Below are positions 10,847 through 20,621 of a DNA stretch of 64,000 nt, piece by piece. The stretch is from Pseudomonas sessilinigenes. GTDB lineage: Bacteria; Pseudomonadota; Gammaproteobacteria; Pseudomonadales; Pseudomonadaceae. Numbering within the stretch: position 1 is the stretch's first letter; each line of letters starts with the position of its first letter. Location of the stretch: assembly GCF_003850565.1 (NCBI RefSeq), contig NZ_CP027706.1, forward strand, positions 5,766,001 through 5,830,000, read 5' to 3'. The notes below the pieces were generated by a model. That model had not been told where the DNA came from. It worked only from the letters and a program-made list of their open reading frames with translations, and did not search any database. The position numbers were made by a program, and so were the translations under genes.

Positions 10847-11233
10847 GTGCCGCATTTCATCGCTGAATACACCGACAACATCGAAGCCCAGGCCGATCTG
10901 CCGGGGCTGTTCGAAAAGGTCCACGACTACCTGGGCGCCAGTGGCGTGTTCCCCCTGGGTGGCATCCGCAGCCGCGGGGTGCGCCTGGACACCTGGCGCA
11001 TGGCCGACGGCAAGCATGACTACGCCTTCGTCCATATGCGCCTGCAAGTGGGGGCCGGGCGCGACCTTGAAACCCGGCGCCAGGTGGCCGAGGGCCTGTT
11101 CGAGATCATCAAGGCGCACTTCGCCCAATTGCAGGCCCAGCGCTTGCTGGCCCTGTCGTTCGAGATGAGCGAGCTGGAGGCCGAGCTCAACTTCAAGCAC
11201 AACAACGTCCACGCCTTCCTCAAGTCGCTGTAG
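10847..11233 (+). CDS. hpaF: HpaF, 5-carboxymethyl-2-hydroxymuconate delta-isomerase
   Basis: 128 aa starting at GTG after a near-perfect Shine-Dalgarno (AAAGGAGG, 6 nt spacing). Mature proteins of this tautomerase-superfamily enzyme begin with the catalytic proline, and here the second codon is Pro (MPHFIAEYTDN), which fixes the start. An in-frame upstream ATG at 10799 lies in the repeat and is rejected. It isomerises the hydroxymuconate to the keto form for decarboxylation. Confidence 0.92.
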   Translation: MPHFIAEYTDNIEAQADLPGLFEKVHDYLGASGVFPLGGIRSRGVRLDTWRMADGKHDYAFVHMRLQVGAGRDLETRRQVAEGLFEIIKAHFAQLQAQRLLALSFEMSELEAELNFKHNNVHAFLKSL

Positions 11234-11287
11234 CCGCCGTAACCCACGGCTTGCGCAACCCACAAGAACAACAACGAGGCCACGCCC

Positions 11288-12595
11288 ATGTCCCGCCCTG
11301 CCATTGCCCAGGCCCCGCTGGCCGAGGCCAACGATTGCTATCGCAAGATCACCTGGCGCCTGATGCCATTGCTGTTCGTCTGCTACATCTTCGCCCACCT
11401 GGACCGGATCAACATCGGCTTTGCCAAGTTGCAGATGACCCAGGACCTGGGCTTCAGCGACAGCGTCTACGGCCTGGGCGCCGGGTTGTTCTTCATCGCC
11501 TACGCGCTGTTCGGCGTGCCCAGCAACCTGGCCCTGGAGCGGGTCGGGCCACGGCGCTGGATCGCCCTGCTGATGCTGGTCTGGGGGCTGTTGTCCAGCG
11601 CGCTGATGCTGGTTCAGGACGCCTGGGGTTTCTATGTACTGCGCTTCTTGCTGGGGGTGGCCGAGGCCGGCTTCTTTCCCGGCATCCTGGTGCTGCTCAA
11701 CCGCTGGTTCCCGGCCGGCCGCCGTGGCCAGGCCACCGCGCTGTTCGCCATCGCCGTGCCCATGGCCGGGGTCCTGGGCGGCCCGCTGTCGGGCTGGATC
11801 CTGGAGAACTTCCATGACCGGGGCGGCTTGCGCGGCTGGCAATGGATGTTTTTGATCGAGGGCCTGCCGGTGGTGCTGCTCGGGCTGCTGGTGCTCAAGG
11901 CATTGCCGGACAGCATCGACCAGGCCACATGGCTCAGCGCCGCGCAAAAGGCCTGGTTGCACAAGGCCCAGCAGCAAGAGGAGCAGCGCAAATCCATCAA
12001 CCGCTTCAGCGACATCCTCAAGGACCGCCACGCCTGGCTGCTGGTGGGCATCTATTTCGCGGTGATGCTGGCGGTCAACACCATCGCCTTCTGGATGCCG
12101 ACCCTGATCCACCATTCCGGTGTGGCCGGGGACAGCGACGTCGGCCTGCTCAGCGCCCTGCCCTACCTGGCTGGCTGCCTGTTCATGCTGGCGGTCGGCC
12201 GCTCCTCGGACCACCTGCGCGAACGCCGCTGGCACCTGGCCGTGCCACTGCTGATGGCCTGCCTGGGTTTGGCGCTGACCGCCCTGGCGCCACAGAACCC
12301 CTGGCTGGTGATGTTCGGCCTGGTGGTGGCGGGCATGGGCGCCAGCGCCGCATTGCCGATGTTCTGGCAACTGCCACCGGCCTTTCTGGCCAGCAATACC
12401 CAGGCGGCGGGCATCGCCCTGATCAGTTCCTTCGGCAGCGTCGCGGCCTTCCTCGCGCCTTACCTGATCGGCGTGGTGCGTGACGCCACCCAAAGCGCCA
12501 GCCTGGCGCTGTATGCCCTGGCTCTGCTGATCGCCCTGGGCGCCTGGCTGGTGCTCTGGGTACCGGCCCCTATCGTCAATCCACAAGAGAAATGA
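11288..12595 (+). CDS. hpaX: HpaX, MFS permease for 4-hydroxyphenylacetate
   Basis: 435-aa MFS transporter of the anion:cation symporter group with about 12 hydrophobic segments. The signature between helices 2 and 3 ([21 protein letters not shown]) and the first-helix motif [20 protein letters not shown] are clear. Placement inside the hpa operon supports 4-hydroxyphenylacetate uptake. The protein resembles the second permease at 17017-18327, which belongs with the glycerate kinase region. It overlaps hpaH by 4 nt. Confidence 0.87.
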   Translation: MSRPAIAQAPLAEANDCYRKITWRLMPLLFVCYIFAHLDRINIGFAKLQMTQDLGFSDSVYGLGAGLFFIAYALFGVPSNLALERVGPRRWIALLMLVWGLLSSALMLVQDAWGFYVLRFLLGVAEAGFFPGILVLLNRWFPAGRRGQATALFAIAVPMAGVLGGPLSGWILENFHDRGGLRGWQWMFLIEGLPVVLLGLLVLKALPDSIDQATWLSAAQKAWLHKAQQQEEQRKSINRFSDILKDRHAWLLVGIYFAVMLAVNTIAFWMPTLIHHSGVAGDSDVGLLSALPYLAGCLFMLAVGRSSDHLRERRWHLAVPLLMACLGLALTALAPQNPWLVMFGLVVAGMGASAALPMFWQLPPAFLASNTQAAGIALISSFGSVAAFLAPYLIGVVRDATQSASLALYALALLIALGAWLVLWVPAPIVNPQEK

Positions 12596-13401
12596 ACATG
12601 CTCAGCCCCTCCGACATCCAACAGGCCGCGGCGCGCCTCGACGCCGCCGAACGCAGCCGCGAACAGATCGGCCAGCTGTCCCTGGAATACCCGAACATCC
12701 GCATCGAGGATGCCTATGCGATCCAGCGCAGCTGGGTGGAACGCAAGATCCGCGACGGCCGCCGGCTGGTGGGCCACAAGATCGGCCTCACCTCCCGGGC
12801 GATGCAGGTGTCGTCGAACATCAGCGAGCCGGACTTCGGCGCCCTGCTGGACGACATGCTGTTCGAGGAAGGCAGTGACATTCCCTTCCAGCGCTTCATC
12901 GTGCCGCGGGTCGAGGTGGAGCTGGCGTTCATCCTCGGCAAGCCCCTCAAGGGCCCCGGCTGCACCCTGTTCGATGTACTGGAAGCCACCGACTGGGTGA
13001 TCCCGGCGCTGGAGATCATCGACGCGCGCATCCAGCAGGTAGACCCGCAGACCCAGGCCACGCGCAAGGTCTTCGATACCATTTCCGACAACGCCGCCAA
13101 CGCCGGGGTGGTGATGGGTGGCCGGGCCGTGCGCCCCGGCGACGTGGACCTGCGCAAGGTGCCGGCGGTGCTGTACCGCAATGGTGTGATCGAAGAGTCC
13201 GGGGTCTCGGCCGCGGTGCTCAACCACCCGGCCAAGGGCGTGGCCTGGCTGGCCAACAAGCTGGCAGCCTACGACGTCGGCCTGGAAGCCGGGCAGATCA
13301 TCCTTGGCGGCTCGTTCACCCGTCCGGTGGCCGCACGCCCGGGGGATGTATTCCACGTCGACTACGACCAACTGGGCAGCATCGCCTGCCGTTTCGTCTG
13401 A
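12592..13401 (+). CDS. hpaH: HpaH, 2-oxohept-4-ene-1,7-dioate hydratase
   Basis: 269-aa hydratase of the MhpD/FAH-related family. It contains the metal-binding region [20 protein letters not shown] and the block [15 protein letters not shown]. It adds water to 2-oxohept-4-ene-1,7-dioate to give the aldol substrate of HpaI. The ATG at 12592 overlaps the hpaX stop; a second ATG at 12598 is two codons later and equally plausible. Confidence 0.92.
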   Translation: MNMLSPSDIQQAAARLDAAERSREQIGQLSLEYPNIRIEDAYAIQRSWVERKIRDGRRLVGHKIGLTSRAMQVSSNISEPDFGALLDDMLFEEGSDIPFQRFIVPRVEVELAFILGKPLKGPGCTLFDVLEATDWVIPALEIIDARIQQVDPQTQATRKVFDTISDNAANAGVVMGGRAVRPGDVDLRKVPAVLYRNGVIEESGVSAAVLNHPAKGVAWLANKLAAYDVGLEAGQIILGGSFTRPVAARPGDVFHVDYDQLGSIACRFV

Positions 13402-13411
13402 GGAGAACGCC

Positions 13412-14212
13412 ATGGACATGCCGCAGAACCTGTTCAAGCAACGCCTGCAAGGCAGCGAGCCACAGATCGGCCTGTGGCTGGGCCTGGCCAATGCCTACTG
13501 CGCCGAGCTGGCGGCCAATGCCGGTTTCGACTGGCTGCTGCTGGACGGCGAGCACGCCCCCAACGACCTGCGCAGCTTGCTGGGGCAATTGCAGGCCATC
13601 GCCCCCTACGGCGCCCACGGCATCGTCCGCCCGCCGATCGGCGATACCGCGCTGATCAAGCAGTTGCTGGATATCGGTGCCCAGACCCTGTTGGTGCCCA
13701 TGGTCGAAAGCGCGGCCCAGGCGCGCCAGCTGGTCAGCGCCATGCGTTATCCGCCCCAGGGCATTCGCGGGGTCGGCAGCGCCCTGGCCCGGGCCTCACG
13801 CTGGAACAGCATCCCCGGCTACCTGGACCAGGCCGACGAACACATGTGCCTGCTGGTGCAGATCGAGAACCTGGAGGGCTTGCGCAACCTGGACGAGATC
13901 GTCCGGGTGGAGGGGGTCGACGGGGTCTTCATCGGCCCGGCCGACCTGTCGGCGGCCATGGGTCATCGCGGCAATCCCGGACATCCCCAGGTGGTCGCGG
14001 CGATCGAGGACGCCATCCTGCGGGTGCGCCAGGCCGGCAAGGCCGCGGGCATCCTCAGTGCCGACCAGGGCCTGGCCCGGCGCTGCATCGAGCTGGGGGC
14101 CAACTTCGTCGCGGTGGGGGTCGATACCACGGTGCTGATGAAGGGCTTGCAGAACCTGGCCGGGCAGTACAAGGCCCAGGACGCCCCCAGCAGCGAGGGT
14201 GGGGTCTACTGA
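13412..14212 (+). CDS. hpaI: HpaI, 4-hydroxy-2-oxoheptanedioate aldolase
   Basis: 266-aa class II pyruvate aldolase of the HpcH/HpaI family, cleaving the substrate to pyruvate and succinate semialdehyde. Visible family blocks are [15 protein letters not shown], the arginine in RPPIGD, the metal-ligand Glu in [10 protein letters not shown], and [15 protein letters not shown] lies 11 nt before the ATG and directly follows the hpaH stop. Last gene of the operon; a repeat element follows. Confidence 0.93.
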   Translation: MDMPQNLFKQRLQGSEPQIGLWLGLANAYCAELAANAGFDWLLLDGEHAPNDLRSLLGQLQAIAPYGAHGIVRPPIGDTALIKQLLDIGAQTLLVPMVESAAQARQLVSAMRYPPQGIRGVGSALARASRWNSIPGYLDQADEHMCLLVQIENLEGLRNLDEIVRVEGVDGVFIGPADLSAAMGHRGNPGHPQVVAAIEDAILRVRQAGKAAGILSADQGLARRCIELGANFVAVGVDTTVLMKGLQNLAGQYKAQDAPSSEGGVY

Positions 14213-14225
14213 GCGGGGCTTGCGC

Positions 14226-14387
14226 TAGCAGACCGTTGAAAATCTACCTGCGTTGCCATCGCTGCGTTGAAAACAGGCTGGTGCGCCAGCCCGGTCAAAA
14301 TGCTCATTTACCACATGTAAATTGCGCTTTTTCGCCTGTTTTCGCCTTGCGCTGGCTGCCTCGCCTACATTTTTCAACGGCCTGTTA
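14226..14387. repeat. Palindromic MITE-like intergenic repeat, copy 2
   Basis: About 162 bp and nearly identical to copy 1. It has the same inverted ends, but its right end reads TTTTTCAACGGCCTGTTA, so on the minus strand it begins TAACAGGCCGTTGAAAA. That TAA is the stop codon of the glycerate kinase gene (14385-14387). A 16-bp internal addition creates a small extra hairpin (GGCTGG-TGCG-CCAGCC, 14276-14291) absent from copy 1. The element lies between convergent genes and could also act as a transcription barrier. Confidence 0.85.
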
Positions 14388-15536
14388 GACACTGGCCTGG
14401 CGGGTAGCGGCCAGGCGCCAGAGCCGGGCGATGTCCGCCGCCCGCTCGCGCAACAATCGCGGGGCCTCGGCGCAGGCCTGTTCCAGGCTCATGGGCCCGG
14501 AGGTCAGGGCGAAGGCCGCGTCCACGCCATGGGCATACATCTGCTGGTAGCCCTCGCCGAGGGTGCCGGCGATGACGATCACCGGCACCCCCTGCTGGCG
14601 AGCGATCCGTGCCACGCCGAAGGGCGTCTTGCCACGCAGGGTCTGGGCATCGAAGCGTCCTTCGCCAGTGATTACCAGGTCGGCGCCACGCACCGCCTGT
14701 TCCAGCCCTACCAGCTCGGCGACCACTTCCACCCCGGGGCGGAACCTCGCGCCGAGAAACGCCTTGGCGGCGAATCCCAGGCCACCGGCGGCGCCACTAC
14801 CGGGTTCGTCACGCACGTCCCTGGGCAGCACCTGGGCGCAGAGATCGGCAAAGTGCCCCAGTGCCTGGTCCAGGGCCTGGACCTGCTGCGCCGAGGCGCC
14901 CTTTTGCGGGCCGAAGATGGCCGAGGCCCCCTGCTCGCCACACAGTGGGTTGTTGACGTCGGCGGCGATCTCGAAACGCACCTGGGCCAGGCGCGGGTCC
15001 ATGGCATCGAGCTCGATGCTGGCCAGGTCGGCCAGGGCCAGGCCACCCCGGGGCAGCACCTGGCCCCGACGGTCCAGCAGCTTGAGCCCCAGGGCTTGCA
15101 GGGCTCCAGCCCCGCCGTCGTTGGTGGCGCTGCCGCCGATGGCCAGGATGATGCGCCGGGCGCCGGCGTCCAGGGCCGCCTGGATCAATTCACCGGTACC
15201 GAAGGTGCTGCTGTGGCAGGCATCGCGCTGGCCTGGCGGCACCAGTTGCAGGCCACTGGCCTCGGCCATTTCGATGATCGCCGTGTGGCTCGATGCCAGC
15301 CAGCCCCAGCGGGCCTGCACTTCGCTACCCAGCGGGCCCTGGACCCGGGTGCTGCGCAGTTGCCCCTGGCATGCGGCGAGTACCGACTCCACCGTGCCCT
15401 CGCCACCATCGGCCATCGGGCACTGCAGCACCTGGGCTTCGGGCCAGGCCTCGACCAGCCCCTGGGCGATGGCCTGGGCCACGCCTTCGGCACTCAGGCT
15501 GTCCTTGAACGAGTCGGGGGCGATGATGATCTTCAT
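14385..15536 (-). CDS. garK: Glycerate 2-kinase
   Basis: 383-aa glycerate kinase type I. It has the conserved start MKIIIAPDSFKDSLSA, the block PMADGGEGTVES, and the glycine-rich segments IGGSATNDGGAGALQALG and SGAAGGLGFAAKAFLGA. It phosphorylates D-glycerate, feeding glucarate/galactarate or glyoxylate-derived carbon into 2-phosphoglycerate. The start is the ATG after CGGAG; an upstream in-frame start would add 23 uncharacteristic residues. It is followed upstream by a CdaR regulator. Its stop codon lies in the flanking repeat. Confidence 0.9.
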   Translation of the reverse strand: MKIIIAPDSFKDSLSAEGVAQAIAQGLVEAWPEAQVLQCPMADGGEGTVESVLAACQGQLRSTRVQGPLGSEVQARWGWLASSHTAIIEMAEASGLQLVPPGQRDACHSSTFGTGELIQAALDAGARRIILAIGGSATNDGGAGALQALGLKLLDRRGQVLPRGGLALADLASIELDAMDPRLAQVRFEIAADVNNPLCGEQGASAIFGPQKGASAQQVQALDQALGHFADLCAQVLPRDVRDEPGSGAAGGLGFAAKAFLGARFRPGVEVVAELVGLEQAVRGADLVITGEGRFDAQTLRGKTPFGVARIARQQGVPVIVIAGTLGEGYQQMYAHGVDAAFALTSGPMSLEQACAEAPRLLRERAADIARLWRLAATRQASV

Positions 15537-15703
15537 GGGGCTATCTCCGGTTCTTGTGGCGCCATGCTGCCATTTGCCGCAGCGGCTGACGCCAGTCCGC
15601 TGCACAAGGACGCAGGCACTTTATTGTTCATTGCTACAACCCGCGCAGTCGGGATGATGGGGCTGCGACCGGGGACGCAGCACCCGTAATACCGGCACCG
15701 CCG

Positions 15704-16825
15704 TTATTCAGGAGGGAATTGGGAGGCGGGTTGCTGGGGTAGCAGTTGCACGGCCAGGTACAGCGAGAGCATGCCGTCCAGGCGTAAAGGGTCGACGCCA
15801 CTGAGTTCGGTGATGCGCTCCATGCGATAGCGCAGGCTGTTACGGTGGATGCCCAAGGCATCGGCACAGGCCTGGCTCTGGCCGTCGTGGTCGCACCAAC
15901 TGCGCAGGGTCGCGATCAACTGGCCATTGCTGTCCTTGGCCAGGACCTTGCGCAAAGGGCTGAGCAGCTCGTCCAGGGCATCGTCGTTGCGATGGCGCCA
16001 GAGCATGACCGGCAAGCGGTAGCGATCCAGGGTCAACACCCGGGTATCCGGCAGGATGTCGCGACCGTAGGCCAGCAGGTCGCCCACCCGGCGATAGCAG
16101 CGACGCAGCCCGGGCAGGCCATCGGCCTGCCCGCCCACGGCCACCCGCACGATGCTCCAACCCTGGCTGGCGAGCTTTTCCAGCAACCGCGGGTTGTCCA
16201 GGCTCAGGGTCGCCGGTCGACACCAGAGCAGCGAGGTCTGCGCCGCGCTGACGCACCAGCTGTCCGGGTAACGCGACAGCAGCCAGGCACTGAGGGCTTC
16301 GACGTTCTGCCCCGGGGCGAGCTCGAACAGATAAGGCGTACGCGCCAGTTGTGGCTTGAGTCCCATTTGCCGGGCCTCATCCACCAGGCGCGGCGAGTCG
16401 CCCCCCTCGCCCAGCAGCAATGCCAGCAGATCGTCGCAACGTTGGCGCCGCCATTGCTGCTCGGCCTGCTGATGGCGCTGGCTCACCAGCATCTCGGCGG
16501 TCATGCGCACCAGCTCGGCATAGGTACGCAACAGCGCTGGATCGCCGGTGATGCCCAGCACGCCGATCAGGCGCTGGTCGTGCAGCAACGGCAGGTTGAT
16601 CCCCGGCTGCACGCCCTTGAGCCGGCATGCGGTAGGTTCGTCGATCTCCACCACGCGGCCGTTGGCCAGCACCAGTTGTGCACCTTCGTGGCGGGTGTTG
16701 ATACGTTCCGGCTCGCCGCTGCCGAGGATCAGGCCCTGGCTGTCCATGACATTGACGTTATAAGGCAGGATGGCCATCGTGCGGTCGACGATGTCCTGGG
16801 CCAGGTCATGATCGAGTTCGAACAT
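15704..16825 (-). CDS. cdaR: CdaR (sugar diacid) family transcriptional regulator
   Basis: 373 aa. The N-terminal sugar-diacid recognition domain starts MFELDHDLAQDIVDRTMAILPYNVNVMD. The C-terminal PucR-type helix-turn-helix contains ADALGIHRNSLRYRMERI. CdaR proteins activate glycerate, glucarate and galactarate genes. It is transcribed toward garK and divergently from a sugar-acid permease 191 bp away, so all three probably form one regulon. The start is the ATG at 16825, where family similarity begins. Confidence 0.87.
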   Translation of the reverse strand: MFELDHDLAQDIVDRTMAILPYNVNVMDSQGLILGSGEPERINTRHEGAQLVLANGRVVEIDEPTACRLKGVQPGINLPLLHDQRLIGVLGITGDPALLRTYAELVRMTAEMLVSQRHQQAEQQWRRQRCDDLLALLLGEGGDSPRLVDEARQMGLKPQLARTPYLFELAPGQNVEALSAWLLSRYPDSWCVSAAQTSLLWCRPATLSLDNPRLLEKLASQGWSIVRVAVGGQADGLPGLRRCYRRVGDLLAYGRDILPDTRVLTLDRYRLPVMLWRHRNDDALDELLSPLRKVLAKDSNGQLIATLRSWCDHDGQSQACADALGIHRNSLRYRMERITELSGVDPLRLDGMLSLYLAVQLLPQQPASQFPPE

Positions 16826-17016
16826 AGGGGGATGATCCTTGAGGCTGATGCGACTAAGACGGGACTGCAAACCGTACGGCGTTGTTCGCTGGCACAGGCC
16901 CTGAAACCATTCGCTGTGCGCCGGCACAAAGACAGCGGCACCGGGGTGGCCGAGACTCTCAGGGCGGTCAACGTTACCCTTGCACCGTGAAAAATCATAA
17001 TAAAGAGAGACACACC

Positions 17017-18327
17017 ATGTCACACAGAGCCGCTGCCGCACTGGCCCAGGCTGACGACAAGAATGCCGTCTACAAGCGCATCACCCTGCGCCTGATCCCC
17101 TTCATCTTCATCTGCTACCTGTTCAACTACCTGGACCGGGTCAACGTCGGCTTCGCCAAGTTGCAGATGCTCGACGCCCTGAAATTCAGTGAAACGGTCT
17201 ACGGCCTGGGCGCCGGGATCTTCTTCATCGGCTACGTGCTGTGCGGCGTGCCCAGCAACCTGGCGCTGACCCGCTTCGGCCCGCGGCGCTGGATCGCCCT
17301 GATGATGATCGCCTGGGGCACGCTGTCCACCTGCCTGCTGTTCGTCACTACGCCGACCCAGTTCTACACCCTGCGCCTGTTCACCGGCGCTGCCGAAGCC
17401 GGCTTCTTCCCTGGCGTGGTGCTGTACCTGTCGCAGTGGTTCCCGACCTTCCGCCGTGGCCGGATCATGGCCCTGTTCATGTCGGCGATCCCGGTCTCGG
17501 GCCTTTTGGGCAGCCCGTTCTCCGGCTGGATCCTCAACCACTTCGCCGCAGGCCAGGGCGGCCTCGCCGGCTGGCAGTGGATGTTCCTGCTGCAAGGCAT
17601 TCCGACGGTGGTGCTGGGTGCCCTGGCGTACTTCCTGCTCAGCGACGGCTTCGCCCACGCCAAGTGGCTGAGCCCGGCCGAGCGTGCGGTGCTGGAGGCC
17701 GACCAGGCCGAAGACGCCGCCAACCAGCCCAAGACTGCCAGCGACTCCCTGGCCCAGGTGTTCAAGAACCCGGCGATCTGGGCCTTCGGCCTGGTCTACT
17801 TCTGCATCCAGAGCGGGGTCTACGCCATCAACTTCTGGCTGCCGTCAATCATCAAGAACCTCGGTTTTGCCGATAACCTGGTGATCGGCTGGCTCAGCGC
17901 GATTCCCTACCTGCTGGCGGCCGTGTTCATGCTGCTGGTGGGACGTTCGGCGGACCTGAACAAGGAGCGCCGCTGGCACCTGGTGGTGCCGATGCTGATG
18001 GGCGCCGTGGGGCTGCTGATCGCGGTGAACTTCGCCGCCAACCCGGCCATCGCCATCCTCGGCCTGAGCATCGCCACCATGGGTGCCCTCACCGGCCTGC
18101 CGATGTTCTGGCCAGTGCCTACGGCGCTGCTCAGCGCCGGGGCGGCTGCCGGTGGCCTGGCATTGATCAACTCCATGGGCCAGATGGCCGGTTTCCTCAG
18201 CCCCTACATCGTCGGCTGGGTCAAGGACAGCACTGGTTCCACCGATGCCGCCTTGTACCTGCTGGCGGCCGTGATCGTCGCCGGCGCCCTGTTGGCCCTG
18301 CGCATGACCCGTACCTTGCATCGCTGA
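17017..18327 (+). CDS. MFS permease, sugar-acid (glucarate/glycerate) type
   Basis: 436-aa MFS protein of the anion:cation symporter family with the motif FICYLFNYLDRVNVGFAKLQM and [21 protein letters not shown]. It is divergent from the CdaR regulator and near garK, which points to glycerate, glucarate or a related acid as substrate. It resembles HpaX in this window, so the two are paralogues. The start follows AAAGAGAGACACACC. An intrinsic terminator follows. Confidence 0.83.
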   Translation: MSHRAAAALAQADDKNAVYKRITLRLIPFIFICYLFNYLDRVNVGFAKLQMLDALKFSETVYGLGAGIFFIGYVLCGVPSNLALTRFGPRRWIALMMIAWGTLSTCLLFVTTPTQFYTLRLFTGAAEAGFFPGVVLYLSQWFPTFRRGRIMALFMSAIPVSGLLGSPFSGWILNHFAAGQGGLAGWQWMFLLQGIPTVVLGALAYFLLSDGFAHAKWLSPAERAVLEADQAEDAANQPKTASDSLAQVFKNPAIWAFGLVYFCIQSGVYAINFWLPSIIKNLGFADNLVIGWLSAIPYLLAAVFMLLVGRSADLNKERRWHLVVPMLMGAVGLLIAVNFAANPAIAILGLSIATMGALTGLPMFWPVPTALLSAGAAAGGLALINSMGQMAGFLSPYIVGWVKDSTGSTDAALYLLAAVIVAGALLALRMTRTLHR

Positions 18328-18341
18328 GCCCCGGCTGCGGC

Positions 18342-18379
18342 AAAAGCCCGTTCGAGCATCGGCTGGAACGGGCTTTTTT
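18342..18379 (+). terminator. Intrinsic terminator after the sugar-acid permease
   Basis: A perfect 12-bp stem, AAAAGCCCGTTC (18342-18353) with GAACGGGCTTTT, around a 12-nt loop and followed by a T-rich run. The A-rich left side allows it to work for the convergent VOC gene too. Confidence 0.85.
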
Positions 18380-18390
18380 CGTGGTGGGGG

Positions 18391-18801
18391 TCAGTCCGGT
18401 GCGCCAGGGTGCAGGGCGTAATCATGACTGCTGGCCAACGCCCCCGATGCCGGGGCATCCAGTTCCAGCACCAGGCCCCCGGGCAGGCGCACGAAGATCT
18501 GCCAGAGGCCATCTTCCGGCACCTGCGCCACCTGGTGCTCAAGACCGCTGGCCTGCACCCGCAGCAAGACCGCTGCGGCGGCCTCCTGGGTGCTGAAGGC
18601 GATATGGCTCAGCTGTGGCGTGGGGCAAGCGTCCTGCTCGATGACATGCACCAGCGCCTGATCATCCTGGTACAGCCAGCGCCCGGGGAACGGAAACGGC
18701 GGACGGCGGCCCGCATGCAGCCCCAGTAGTTCGGCAAAGGCCTCAGGCAGCGTCGAGCCACCATCGGTGTTGAAGGCCAGGTGGTCGAAGCGCCAGTTCA
18801 C
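18391..18801 (-). CDS. VOC (glyoxalase/bleomycin-resistance) family protein
   Basis: 136 aa starting at a GTG that overlaps the stop of the SDR gene (GTGA). The N-terminal block NWRFDHLAFNTDGG and second-half LSHIAFSTQEAAAAVLL are the paired beta-alpha-beta-beta-beta repeats of the vicinal oxygen chelate fold. Metal ligand candidates are the two histidines in those blocks and a late Glu (LVLELDAP). Function is unknown. Coupling to the SDR suggests a shared substrate. Confidence 0.75.
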   Translation of the reverse strand: MNWRFDHLAFNTDGGSTLPEAFAELLGLHAGRRPPFPFPGRWLYQDDQALVHVIEQDACPTPQLSHIAFSTQEAAAAVLLRVQASGLEHQVAQVPEDGLWQIFVRLPGGLVLELDAPASGALASSHDYALHPGAPD

Positions 18802-19529
18802 AACAGGCCTCCGCCGTCGACATCGATCAGGCTGCCGTTGATGAAGCCGTTCTCCATGGCCAGGATGAAAGCCGCCGCCACCTCCCCCGGCTCCCCGACC
18901 CGGCCGACCGGCAAGCTCGCGGCCGCCTTGGCGAACATCGCCGCGCGGGCATCGGCGGACATGCCAGCGTAGGCCTCGGTATCGGTGATCCCCGGGCTGA
19001 TGACGTTCACCCGCCGTGGCGCCAGCTCCTTGGCCAGGTGCTTGCCCAGGGCATCGAGGGCGGCATTGAGGGTGGTCTTGAGTACCTGCCCGGGGACCAT
19101 CTTGCGCGACAACATGCCCGAGGTCAGGCTGATGCTGCCCCGGGCCGCCAGGTACGGCAGTGCAGCCTGCACGGCCCGCCATACGCCCCAGAACTTGACC
19201 TCGAAAGCCCGCTGGGCATCGTGCAGGTCGGTGTCGGCCAAGGGTTTGGGAACGATGGCCGGACCGGCGCTGATCACCAAGTGCTCGAAGGCGCCCACGG
19301 CCTGGAACAAGGCCTCCAGGCTGGCGCTGTCGGTGATGTCCACGCTCAGCGCCCGGGCCGACTCCGGCAGGCGTGCCTGCTGGCGCTGCAAGGCCTTAAG
19401 ATCGCGCCCGGCCAGCACTACCCGGGCGCCACGGGCGGCGGCCTGGTGCGCCACGGCGGCGCCGATGCCACTGCCGGCCCCGATGACCACGACGGTCTGC
19501 TGGTGCAAGCCTGGATTGGAAAGAGTCAT
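18798..19529 (-). CDS. SDR family oxidoreductase
   Basis: 243 aa from the ATG at 19529 (a GTG three codons upstream is also in frame). It has the NAD(P) motif VIGAGSGIGAAVAHQAAARGARVVLAG near residue 15. The usual YxxxK active-site tyrosine is not obvious: the expected region reads SLTSGMLSRKMVPGQVLKTTLNAA, with Ser and Lys present but no Tyr in the normal place. It may be an atypical or non-catalytic SDR. The divergent LysR gene 100 bp away is the likely regulator. Confidence 0.8.
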   Translation of the reverse strand: MTLSNPGLHQQTVVVIGAGSGIGAAVAHQAAARGARVVLAGRDLKALQRQQARLPESARALSVDITDSASLEALFQAVGAFEHLVISAGPAIVPKPLADTDLHDAQRAFEVKFWGVWRAVQAALPYLAARGSISLTSGMLSRKMVPGQVLKTTLNAALDALGKHLAKELAPRRVNVISPGITDTEAYAGMSADARAAMFAKAAASLPVGRVGEPGEVAAAFILAMENGFINGSLIDVDGGGLL

Positions 19530-19629
19530 TGCGATCACCTGTTGTGAAGGAAAGGAATTACATCTTCACAGCTTGCCAATCGGAGAAAAATCCGCTTAAA
19601 ACGCAAAGATCTTTAAAGGATTTTTATCA

Positions 19630-20529
19630 ATGAGCTCGATCCTCGACCTGGAGATCTTCGTTCGCATCGCCGACGAAGGCAGTATTTCCGCAGCGGCGCG
19701 TAGCCTCGGCATCACCGCGGCGGCCGCCAGCATTGCCTTGAAGCGCTTGGAAACCCGCCTGGGCAGTCGCCTGCTGGCCCGTTCCACCCGCAGCCTGCGC
19801 CTGACCCCGGAGGGCCGCCGCTACCTGGACAGCGTGCGCCTGGCCCTGGCCACCCTGGAGGATGGCGAACAGGCGCTCAGGCAGCAGGGCCAGGGCCTAT
19901 GCGGCGTGCTGCAGCTGTCGGCCCCTTCGGATTTCGGGCGCAACGCGTTGCTGCCCTGGCTCGACGAGTTCAAGAACCAGCACCCGCAACTGCGCCTGCA
20001 ACTGCAGCTCAACGACCGCCATGCCGACCTGTTCCGCGAGAGCGTGGATGTGGCCCTGCGCTTTGGCGTGCCCGGGGATTCCAGCCTGGTGGCCCTGCCG
20101 ATCCTGGCCGTGCATCACCGGGTGGTCTGCGCCAGCCCGCAGTACCTGGCCCGCCATGGCACACCGCAAGTGCCCGAGGACCTGGCCGGGCACAGCGCCC
20201 TGCTCTACCTGCGCGACGGCCAGCTCTACGACCTCTGGCGCTTCAGCCGGGACGACCAGGTGCGCGAGGTCCAGGTGCGCGGCGACTACGCGTGCGACGA
20301 CGGCGAGGTGGCCCGTCGCTGGGCCCTCGCCGGCCATGGCCTGGTCTACAAGGCCCGACTGGATGTGGCCGAGGACCTTCGCGCCGGGCGCCTGGTGCCG
20401 CTGCTCACGGACTGGCAAGGGGAGCCACTGCCCTTCAACCTGCTGTGCCCGCATCGCTTGCAGGTGTCCGAGCGGGTGCGCCTGCTGCACGGGTTCCTGG
20501 TCCAGCGCTGTCGTGAACTGTGTCCATGA
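19630..20529 (+). CDS. LysR family transcriptional regulator
   Basis: 299 aa. The N-terminal winged helix-turn-helix (LEIFVRIADEGSISAAARSLGITAAAASIALKRLETRLGSRLL) is the standard LysR reader. A substrate-binding domain follows from about residue 90. It belongs to the group with the ARSTRSLRLTPEG linker seen in CrgA/DhcR-like regulators. The start follows AAGGATTTTTATCA. It is divergent from the SDR-VOC pair, its probable target. Confidence 0.88.
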   Translation: MSSILDLEIFVRIADEGSISAAARSLGITAAAASIALKRLETRLGSRLLARSTRSLRLTPEGRRYLDSVRLALATLEDGEQALRQQGQGLCGVLQLSAPSDFGRNALLPWLDEFKNQHPQLRLQLQLNDRHADLFRESVDVALRFGVPGDSSLVALPILAVHHRVVCASPQYLARHGTPQVPEDLAGHSALLYLRDGQLYDLWRFSRDDQVREVQVRGDYACDDGEVARRWALAGHGLVYKARLDVAEDLRAGRLVPLLTDWQGEPLPFNLLCPHRLQVSERVRLLHGFLVQRCRELCP

Positions 20530-20621
20530 CAGGCATTGCCCTGGTAGGTGGTTCTGGTATTTGATGCTCGGTCCCAACGGCCAAAACTCCGGCCACCTCT
20601 CTAGCACAAGGACTTCGCACC

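Noticed and set aside
10733..12586. 617-codon open frame on the minus strand opposite hpaF and hpaX
   Set aside because: Composition is Gln/Gly/His-rich as expected for the antisense of GC-rich codons; the plus strand has two clear families.
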